From an uncultured Chloroflexota bacterium (GTDB lineage: Bacteria; Chloroflexota; Anaerolineae; Aggregatilineales; Phototrophicaceae): DNA of 9,054 bases. Numbering within the stretch: position 1 is the first letter of the stretch; each line of letters opens with the position of its first letter. The notes under the pieces are model-generated. The model was not told the origin of the DNA. It ran no database searches and saw only the letters and a program-made list of their open reading frames with translations. Both the position numbers and the translations under genes were made by a program. Below, piece after piece: positions 1 to 5,368 of the stretch. The stretch spans positions 1 to 9,054 of the forward strand of contig CALDGT010001273.1 of NCBI GenBank assembly GCA_937942935.1, written 5' to 3'.

Positions 1-53
1 TGCTTCACCAGCTCCGAACTCTGCGGTGAATGATTAAACAGGTCGAAATGGGT

Positions 54-81
54 GTAGGGACGCGATTAATCGCGTCCGTAC
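54..81. repeat. 28-bp near-perfect palindrome in the omega RNA region
   Basis: Bases 58-67 and 68-77 are exact reverse complements with no spacer. The symmetry extends through GTA at 54-56 and TAC at 79-81 with one mismatch at 57/78. It is read here as the first hairpin of the omega RNA. A GTAGGGACGCG-type palindrome of this kind could instead be a copy of a dispersed intergenic repeat; only other copies in the genome would decide this. Confidence 0.7.
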
Positions 82-144
82 TAACATACAAAACCACCCG
101 ATAACAGTGACGAGGTGAACTTTACCCGCGAAAGCGGAGACCAA

Positions 145-151
145 AAGGTAG
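145..151 (+). promoter_or_regulatory. iscB ribosome binding site inside the terminal leader hairpin
   Basis: AAGGTAG lies 6 nt before the ATG at 158 and is the only SD-like sequence near the start. Part of it forms the 5' arm and loop of the AAAAG-GTAG-CTTTT hairpin at 143-156, so a folded omega RNA 3' end would mask it. Confidence 0.5.
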
Positions 152-157
152 CTTTTG

Positions 158-1477
158 ATGCAACGTGTATTTGTACTGGATAAAAACAAACAACAATTGA
201 TGCCCTGTAATCCTGCACGGGCGAGGCAATTACTCAAATCGGGGAAAGCGGCGGTTTTTCGCCGTTATCCGTTCACCATTATCCTGAAAGACCGTGAAGA
301 TGGTGAAAAACAGCCTATGCAAGTCAAGCTAGACCCCGGTAGTAAAACGACAGGGATAGCGATTGTTGCACAATTTAAGTGTGGGTTATATTGCATATGG
401 GCAGGTGAATTAACCCATCGTGGTCACGCAATATCTGACGCATTGCTCAGTCGTAGACAGTTACGCAGAGGACGAAGAACACGAAACTTACGTTATCGCC
501 AAGCGAGATTTGATAATCGCAAACGTCCGAAAGGGTGGCTCGCTCCGTCATTGATGAGTCGTGTCTACAACATTGAAACATGGGTAACGCGATTAATGCG
601 CTACACACCCGTTACACATTTAGCGATGGAATTGGTCAAATTCGATACCCAAGCGATGGCTAACCCTGAAATAAGGGGTGTTGAATATCAACAAGGTGAG
701 TTGTGGGGTTATGAAGTGCGGGAGTATGTTCTTGAGAAGTTTGGGCGGAAATGTGTATATTGTGGGGCGAAAGATGTGCCACTCGAAATTGAACATATCA
801 TCCCAAAATCACGCGGTGGCAGTAATCGTGTGAGCAATCTCACTTTAGCCTGTCAATCATGCAACCAAAAGAAAGGCAATCAAACCGCAGGCGAGTTTGG
901 GCATCCGTATGTGCAGAAATTGGCGAAAGCACCCTTAAAAGATGCGTCTGCTATCAATGCCACACGCTGGAAGTTGTACGAAATGTTGCAAAATTTCTGT
1001 TTACCGATTGAACTTGGTACAGGTGGTCGCACTAAATACAATCGTGCCATACAAAATTACCCTAAAACCCATTGGTTAGATGCAGTGTGTGTTGGCGAAA
1101 ATGGTCAAGTGGTGTTTGTGAGTCCCAACCACCAACCGTTAACCATCAAAGCAGTTGGTAGAGGCAATCGGCAGATGACTAAACCGGATAAATACGGATT
1201 CCCGCGTGCCACACGCCAATGCAAAAAGGTGTATTTCGGCTTTCAGACGGGTGACATAGCGAAAGCGGTTGTCACATCAGGCAAAAAAGCAGGGATATAT
1301 GTCGGTAAAGTGGCAGTTCGTGCGAGTGGGAGTTTCAACATCACCACCTCAACAGAGACGATACAAGGCATAAATCATCGTTTTTTCAAAACGATTCATA
1401 AATCAGACGGTTACACATACATGAAAGGAGAGCAGGCGCTCATCCCCATGCCTTATGGCAAGGGTATCCGCGCCTAA
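158..1477 (+). CDS. iscB: IscB, omega-RNA-guided HNH/RuvC DNA endonuclease
   Basis: IscB cuts double-stranded DNA next to a short target-adjacent motif under omega RNA guidance. From ATG 158 the protein has 439 residues, within the usual IscB range. The order is: PLMP-like N-terminus (QLMPCNPARAR, residues 13-23); RuvC-I with Asp59 in VKLDPGSKTTG; an arginine-rich bridge helix at about 99-125; RuvC-II with Glu158 in LAMELVKFD; an HNH domain at about 196-250 with zinc pairs Cys199/Cys202 and Cys242/Cys245, catalytic His223, Asn237 and Asn246; RuvC-III with His315 and Asp318 in KTHWLDAV; and a C-terminal DNA-contacting region with YGFPR and FGFQTGD. All catalytic residues are intact, so it looks active. 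A TTG at 155 is an alternative start. No TnpA gene lies beside it. Its last 23 bases overlap the next gene. IsrB is excluded because the HNH is present. Confidence 0.95.
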   Translation: MQRVFVLDKNKQQLMPCNPARARQLLKSGKAAVFRRYPFTIILKDREDGEKQPMQVKLDPGSKTTGIAIVAQFKCGLYCIWAGELTHRGHAISDALLSRRQLRRGRRTRNLRYRQARFDNRKRPKGWLAPSLMSRVYNIETWVTRLMRYTPVTHLAMELVKFDTQAMANPEIRGVEYQQGELWGYEVREYVLEKFGRKCVYCGAKDVPLEIEHIIPKSRGGSNRVSNLTLACQSCNQKKGNQTAGEFGHPYVQKLAKAPLKDASAINATRWKLYEMLQNFCLPIELGTGGRTKYNRAIQNYPKTHWLDAVCVGENGQVVFVSPNHQPLTIKAVGRGNRQMTKPDKYGFPRATRQCKKVYFGFQTGDIAKAVVTSGKKAGIYVGKVAVRASGSFNITTSTETIQGINHRFFKTIHKSDGYTYMKGEQALIPMPYGKGIRA

Positions 1478-2384
1478 AATTTCGATGAACTTAGCCATTA
1501 ATTATTCCAGACAAGCCGCCACATTATACGAGACGGGGCAAATTGCGCTGGATTATTTCAAATGCCCAGCATGGGAAGACCTTATCGCCGAAGCGAGGGC
1601 TATTTTGCCAACATATGTGCATTTTCCATTGCGTGTTGGTCGTGGTGTGGTCATAAATACCGAGAAAAAAGCAGAAGCCGATTTTGACCATATCGAAAAA
1701 TTGCTCAAAATGAGCGATACGCCCTGTGTGAATATCCACTTTTCGCCATTCGATACCGATTATCCCGATGTGGCGTATGATAGCCTCGCCTCTGCGGATA
1801 TTGATAAGGTAGTGGATTTTAGCATCAAGGCAATTGAGCAATTGGTAAAACGCTTTGGCGCAGATAAAATTTTGGTCGAGAATGTCCCCAGTGTGAAGCA
1901 AACACACATGCTTTGCGCGTTATATCCTGATGTCATTAGTCGTGTAATTGATGAGACCAACACCACCCTGCTATTTGATATTTCACATGCACGTCTATCT
2001 GCTCATCGGTTGGGAATGAATGAATATCAATACATTCGTGGGTTGCCACTCAAACAAATGCAAGAAATGCACGTCACAGGCATCGCCCGTGTAGATGAAT
2101 TTGTGTTGGAACGGTTAGAAGAAAAAGGCTTAACCGACACCATTTTCCACAAACTGGCGGGTGAATTAGTAGACCATGTGCCATTCACCCCATTAGATTG
2201 GGATATTACCGCATGGGCATTTGAGCAAATTCACTCTAGCGCATGGCGTAGTCCGTGGGTAGTCGCCTTTGAGTATGGCGGGGTCGGCGGTGTTTTTGAA
2301 GCCATGAGCGACAGCCTCAAAATCGCCGAACAAGTCCCGCGTTTGTATCGGTTGGTCAAAAATCAACACCTCATGCCTTATTAG
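1455..2384 (+). CDS. DUF692/MNIO-like TIM-barrel metalloenzyme candidate
   Basis: The 309-residue product looks like the DUF692 (multinuclear non-haem iron oxygenase) family, whose characterised members MbnB and TglH modify cysteine-bearing peptides. Barrel-strand motifs carry likely metal ligands: VHFP (His56), NIHFSPF (His95), VENVPS (Glu142), LFDISHARLSA (Asp175, His178), EMHVTG (His206), VDHVPFTPLDWD (Asp240, His241, Asp248) and AFEYGG (Glu273). ATG 1455 overlaps iscB. ATG 1485, giving MNLAINYS, is an equally plausible start, and neither has a good SD. The only strong SD nearby, AAAGGAG at 1424-1430, is too far from 1455. No MbnC/TglI-type partner or cysteine-containing substrate peptide is visible. 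A sugar-isomerase/AP-endonuclease-like barrel is the main alternative. The family call is moderate; the substrate is unknown. Confidence 0.72.
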   Translation: MARVSAPKISMNLAINYSRQAATLYETGQIALDYFKCPAWEDLIAEARAILPTYVHFPLRVGRGVVINTEKKAEADFDHIEKLLKMSDTPCVNIHFSPFDTDYPDVAYDSLASADIDKVVDFSIKAIEQLVKRFGADKILVENVPSVKQTHMLCALYPDVISRVIDETNTTLLFDISHARLSAHRLGMNEYQYIRGLPLKQMQEMHVTGIARVDEFVLERLEEKGLTDTIFHKLAGELVDHVPFTPLDWDITAWAFEQIHSSAWRSPWVVAFEYGGVGGVFEAMSDSLKIAEQVPRLYRLVKNQHLMPY

Positions 2385-3477
2385 GCTTGATATGAAATGG
2401 AATGAGTGCCAAAAATAGGCAAACGGCAGTGGCATTTATCATGCTCGCCCACATCCGCCCGTCAAAATTGGCGCTCATATCGCTCCCAATTCGCAATAAC
2501 ACTGCCACATGGAGCAATACCAAACATCCATAAAATAAATTAGAAAATTGAATGTCGCGTTTGGTCAACGCAGGAAAAATGATAGGCGCATGACCAAATA
2601 TCATCGAAAAAACAAATCCCACGACCACTGCATGAAGCACCATATCATACTGAAAACCAGCATACACAGCACCAACCCAAATCGCCAAAGCACCACCCAC
2701 AAATAACCAGCCATATCCAATCAACATACACCATGCGATATAACGGGTGAATCCTGTTCGCCGAATTCCGCGCCCAGCAATATCATATTTTATCAACCAT
2801 GATGCAATCGCAATCATACCCACCCCAACAACCCGAACCCCAATACCCAATTCAATGAGTGTGATGATTGCCCCTGCCCCATATATCCCCAATGCGCCAA
2901 GCAACAGTTTTTCTGATGTGGGAGTTAATCGGCGCACCCGCGACAATTCTAAACGTTCACTGACGATTGTCACGACTAAAAATGCAATCCATAAATGCAC
3001 AACCTGAAAAATCGGACTCCCCAACGCCCATGCCAAATACCCAATCACTAGTAGTACCGCGCCCCAAGTGAGGGTATAAATCGGCAATGACCAGTAATTG
3101 CGTTTTGTGGCGGTATACACATAGAGCCACACAAACCAACCACTCCCAACTAAGAATACCACTTTAGTCGAGGGCTGTGCGCCCAATATGATGAGGGATA
3201 TAACCCCCATCGCCAAAATAATCGGCGCAAAATATGCCCAATGCCATACTTGGTTAAATATCGCCGCCACCGCAACCGCCCGTTCTAACGATATGAGGGT
3301 GGCAAATACCCCAATCATCAACACACCATGTATCCCTATAAGAGATGGTGTGATGCTTGGCAATTGCCACCCAGCCCGTTGTAATGCCGCCCATCCACCC
3401 AAAAGCATGGTAATGAGGACGAAACCCAATAACATCACACGCAGAGGTGGCAAAATAGCTAATTTCGATTGTTTCAT
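2371..3477 (-). CDS. NnrS-like / haem-copper-oxidase-I-like 12-helix membrane protein
   Basis: This is the last gene of the nitrite operon. The 368-residue product is almost all membrane, with about 12 hydrophobic segments. NnrS proteins are haem- and copper-containing membrane proteins linked to nitric oxide stress, and this one has comparable size, topology and histidine placement: His50 in GIHGVLMIG, His161, His282 and His296 in LHAVVVGF...FGHAP, and His323. The helix at 282-301 matches, without gaps, helix 2 of the small membrane protein at 4887-5306. Its ATG is 1 nt after the cupin stop, with a weak GAAAGAAG SD. The 3' end overlaps the DUF692 gene tail to tail by 14 bp, so no terminator fits between them. 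The NnrS assignment rests on general resemblance; a diverged COG3278-type oxidase-like protein is possible. Confidence 0.6.
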   Translation of the reverse strand: MKQSKLAILPPLRVMLLGFVLITMLLGGWAALQRAGWQLPSITPSLIGIHGVLMIGVFATLISLERAVAVAAIFNQVWHWAYFAPIILAMGVISLIILGAQPSTKVVFLVGSGWFVWLYVYTATKRNYWSLPIYTLTWGAVLLVIGYLAWALGSPIFQVVHLWIAFLVVTIVSERLELSRVRRLTPTSEKLLLGALGIYGAGAIITLIELGIGVRVVGVGMIAIASWLIKYDIAGRGIRRTGFTRYIAWCMLIGYGWLFVGGALAIWVGAVYAGFQYDMVLHAVVVGFVFSMIFGHAPIIFPALTKRDIQFSNLFYGCLVLLHVAVLLRIGSDMSANFDGRMWASMINATAVCLFLALIPFHIKPNKA

Positions 3478-3478
3478 A

Positions 3479-3808
3479 CTAATCTTCTTTCGAGAGCATC
3501 AGTAATAACATTGTCAGAGGGGTTTTTGCAACCACACTATGCGCGAGACGTGGTGTCATGTAAATCCATGTCCCAGCTTGTGCCTCATACACATCTGCAC
3601 CAAGCGTAATCGTCGCCTCACCTGATAAAATATGGATGACCGCAGATTGCGCGGCACTATGCTCAGAAAGCGATTGTCCTTCTGCAAAGCTAAATAAGAC
3701 AGCCTTTAGCCCACCCTCTTTATGCACTGTTCGGCTTGTGATGCTATCTGGTGTCACTTCTGGCAATAAATCGGCTAAATTGGGTATTGCATGATATAAA
3801 CTGGTCAT
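3479..3808 (-). CDS. Small single-domain cupin protein
   Basis: The start is placed at ATG 3808, not the longer in-frame ATG at 3838, because AAGGAG lies 7 nt upstream and the ATG overlaps the stop of the SCO gene as ATGA. This gives 109 residues. The sequence has the two cupin motif regions: FAEGQSLSEHSA...HILSGEATITLG at about 41-70, with His50 and His59, and GTWIYMTPRLAHSVVA at about 79-94, with His90. These three histidines are the probable metal ligands. There is no signal peptide, so it should be cytosolic. Small cupins often bind Fe, Zn or Mn, or act as sensors. Its place between SCO and the NnrS-like gene suggests a role tied to nitrite/NO metabolism, but no reaction can be assigned. 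Confidence 0.85.
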   Translation of the reverse strand: MTSLYHAIPNLADLLPEVTPDSITSRTVHKEGGLKAVLFSFAEGQSLSEHSAAQSAVIHILSGEATITLGADVYEAQAGTWIYMTPRLAHSVVAKTPLTMLLLMLSKED

Positions 3809-4482
3809 GATGATACTCCTTCTGGGTATAAATACCATAAAATTGCGCGGGTAACATCGCGCGGGTCTGTGCCATAATGAAATTTCGAGACTAAAAAGCC
3901 ATTCGGGTCTATCAGATAAGAATCTGTAGAATGGTCAATCACATAAATAGGCTGTTCGCTATCATCCAAACGGCGTTGATAATAAAAACCATAATCGGGT
4001 TGAATTTGCGCCAATGTCGCATCATCCCCAGAAAATCCAACGAAATCAGCATCAAAATTATCTAAATAGTCGCGGATGGCTTGTGGGGTATCGCGCACAC
4101 CATCCACACTCACATACACAAATTTGACCGATTCAGCGTCGTTCCCAAGTAATTGTTTCACCCGTTTATATTCGGTGAGTGTAAGTGGGCAAAAATCGGG
4201 GCAATGCAGATAACCAAAAAAGACAACCAACCAAGACCCACGCAAATCACTCAGGTGCATGGGGTCTCCTGTACTGCTGGGCAATTCAAAATCTTGGAGC
4301 AAAATCGGCGGATTTAGCACATCACCAATAAAGACCGATTCAACCTGTGCCTGTGCGATAGTCGCCTGAGATGTGACAGATTTTATTGAGCTAGTCTCTG
4401 TAATGGGAGCATTGGGTATTGGAGAGCATCCAATGAGCATAACGAGCAACACCACCAAGAAAAATAAATTGTCGGGTTTCAT
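3805..4482 (-). CDS. SCO1/SenC-family copper-binding lipoprotein
   Basis: SCO proteins are membrane-tethered thioredoxin-fold proteins that carry Cu to cytochrome oxidase CuA sites or act as thiol reductants for them. From ATG 4482 (GAGG 7 nt upstream) the product has 225 residues. A hydrophobic signal at 6-18 ends in the lipobox LIGC, with Cys19 the lipidated residue. A low-complexity linker follows, then the SCO domain from about 60 to the end. The copper site is complete: Cys94 and Cys98 in HCPDFCP, and His184 in VIDHSTDSYL. A TTG at 4488 could extend it by two residues. No CuA oxidase subunit is nearby, so in this operon it may load NirK or the oxidase-like proteins. That role is inferred; in Neisseria a different copper chaperone, AccA, serves the related nitrite reductase AniA. 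Confidence 0.93.
   Translation of the reverse strand: MKPDNLFFLVVLLVMLIGCSPIPNAPITETSSIKSVTSQATIAQAQVESVFIGDVLNPPILLQDFELPSSTGDPMHLSDLRGSWLVVFFGYLHCPDFCPLTLTEYKRVKQLLGNDAESVKFVYVSVDGVRDTPQAIRDYLDNFDADFVGFSGDDATLAQIQPDYGFYYQRRLDDSEQPIYVIDHSTDSYLIDPNGFLVSKFHYGTDPRDVTRAILWYLYPEGVSS
3816..3821 (-). promoter_or_regulatory. Ribosome binding site deciding the cupin start
   Basis: AAGGAG on the minus strand lies 7 nt before ATG 3808 and inside the end of the SCO coding sequence. Together with the ATGA stop-start overlap it indicates translational coupling and rules against the upstream ATG at 3838. Confidence 0.75.
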
Positions 4483-4491
4483 ATTCAAACC

Positions 4492-4884
4492 TCATTCAGC
4501 AAACGGCTTAATACGTGGGAATAAATAAATGGCAAATAATGCCACCGCACTAAACATCACAATACGCCCACCCAATACCAGCCAGTTTTGACCAAAAATA
4601 ACCAACCACAAGCCGATATTGAACAAAATGAAAGATGTCCAAGCCAACCCTGCCCGTCCATATTTGGGCGAAGTTGGAAAACGTGGCACAATCCAAAATG
4701 CCACCCCCATTACCAATTGCATAATCCAACCAAACATCAAGAGTTCAATGTGAATGGGCAACCATTGCCAAAGGCTAACTGAAATCGGGAAACCTTTATT
4801 CCCCAAAATCAGACCGCCAATTGTCATACCCAATCCTAAATAGATGAGGGAAAAGCGAATCATATAAACACTCAATTTTGGCAT
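4492..4884 (-). CDS. Small haem-copper-oxidase-I-like membrane protein, copy A
   Basis: The start is taken at ATG 4884, with AAGGAA 8 nt upstream and 2 nt after the preceding stop; the longer frame to 4980 lacks support. The 130-residue product has four predicted membrane helices at about 8-28, 41-66, 79-99 and 104-123. Helix 2 carries PIHIELLMFGWIMQLVMGVA, resembling a haem-ligand helix of oxidase subunit I or NnrS. It aligns residue for residue with copy B (Gly52, Trp53, Gln56 and Gly60 are identical in both). However, the histidine at position 47 in copy B is Glu47 here, His63 is Phe63, and His45 appears instead. Such short proteins are often labelled cbb3-type subunit I, but four helices cannot form an oxidase core. 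It may pair with copy B. Function unknown. Confidence 0.75.
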   Translation of the reverse strand: MPKLSVYMIRFSLIYLGLGMTIGGLILGNKGFPISVSLWQWLPIHIELLMFGWIMQLVMGVAFWIVPRFPTSPKYGRAGLAWTSFILFNIGLWLVIFGQNWLVLGGRIVMFSAVALFAIYLFPRIKPFAE

Positions 4885-4886
4885 GA

Positions 4887-5306
4887 TTAGCGTTCCTTCA
4901 CCCGTCCCCAAATATTGATGACAAACAACCAACCCGCAGTCACTTGCAATATGGCAGATAAAACCAAAATCCATGCCCAAACCGATTGCGGATACATCAC
5001 CGATAACGGCTCACCAAAGCCTCTGAATAACAAACCAATATTGAGACAAACAAATGCAGTCCATCCTATCACCACATTTCCGCGCGGTTTTTCTTTTGAC
5101 CTTTTAGGGAACATCCAATGCGCCACACCAATAATAATTTGCGTGACCCACCCAACTACCAAAAAATGGAAGAAAACAGGGCGGAGTGTAGAAACATACG
5201 GTGATAGATTAAACAAAGGTTGTGCAACCAACACAACTCCCATAAATAGCGCAAGGATAAAATACATCAATCCCATTTTGATATGATACCGTGTTAACAA
5301 AGGCAT
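4887..5306 (-). CDS. Small haem-copper-oxidase-I-like membrane protein, copy B
   Basis: ATG 5306 is preferred over TTG 5321 because GGTGA sits 4 nt before it and TTG 5321 falls at the edge of the intergenic stem-loop. The 139-residue product has four predicted helices at about 11-30, 43-66, 78-96 and 109-132. The second helix holds HFLVVGWVTQIIIGVAHW, with His47 and His63 as candidate haem or metal ligands, and is followed by a basic loop, KRSKEKPR. It is a tandem paralogue of copy A downstream, and its helix 2 also matches that of the NnrS-like protein at the end of the operon. It is the first gene after nirK. A role in passing electrons to NirK or in handling the NO it makes is an inference from position. 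Confidence 0.75.
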   Translation of the reverse strand: MPLLTRYHIKMGLMYFILALFMGVVLVAQPLFNLSPYVSTLRPVFFHFLVVGWVTQIIIGVAHWMFPKRSKEKPRGNVVIGWTAFVCLNIGLLFRGFGEPLSVMYPQSVWAWILVLSAILQVTAGWLFVINIWGRVKER

Positions 5307-5319
5307 GACTTCACCATTC

Positions 5320-5363
5320 AATCGTTAGAGATAAGGTACAGATACCCTATCTCTAACACGATT
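5320..5363 (-). promoter_or_regulatory. Strong intercistronic stem-loop between nirK and the membrane genes
   Basis: GTTAGAGATA at 5324-5333 is the exact complement of TATCTCTAAC at 5348-5357. An inner GGTA/TACC stem with a CAGA loop and an outer AATCG/CGATT stem across a 2-nt bulge extend it. On the minus strand no T-run follows, so it is not a classic terminator. An mRNA-stabilising or processing hairpin that sets the nirK to downstream ratio is more likely. Confidence 0.7.
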
Positions 5364-5368
5364 ATGAA

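Larger units (their letters stand above)
1..157 (+). ncRNA. Probable omega RNA (HEARO-type) of IscB, 5' end not defined
   Basis: IscB proteins use a guide-bearing omega RNA encoded directly upstream of the gene, and this leader has the expected position and structure. I see nested stems. GGGTG at 50-54 can pair with CACCC at 95-99, enclosing a near-perfect palindromic hairpin at 54-81 whose core is GGACGCGATT at 58-67 against AATCGCGTCC at 68-77. A CCGC-GAAA-GCGG tetraloop hairpin lies at 126-137, and AAAAG-GTAG-CTTTT at 143-156 runs up to the iscB start. TTCACC at 4-9 could pair with GGTGAA at 25-30 or 114-119. By analogy with known systems the guide would lie just 5' of the first stem, perhaps near 32-47, but this cannot be fixed from one sequence. 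The true 5' end may lie left of the window. Confidence 0.62.

Noticed and set aside
1..33. Possible C-terminal tail of an upstream plus-strand gene ending with TGA at 31-33.
   Set aside because: Only ten codons are available, other frames are equally open, and the region may belong to the omega RNA or its guide.
1..157. CRISPR array or tracrRNA feeding the Cas9-like nuclease.
   Set aside because: There are no regularly spaced repeats, and the protein is IscB (PLMP N-terminus, 439 residues) rather than Cas9.
2957..3139. Open frame on the minus strand within the NnrS-like gene, and similar shadows on the plus strand at 3188-3505 and 4915-5286.
   Set aside because: Each is antisense or out of frame within a gene that has clear motifs, and none has recognisable domains or a good SD.
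3809..3838. N-terminal extension of the cupin to ATG 3838.
   Set aside because: AAGGAG at 3816-3821 and the ATGA overlap with the SCO stop point to ATG 3808.
4885..4980. Longer form of membrane protein copy A starting at 4980.
   Set aside because: The extension overlaps the end of copy B, is not membrane-like, and ATG 4884 has a well-spaced AAGGAA.
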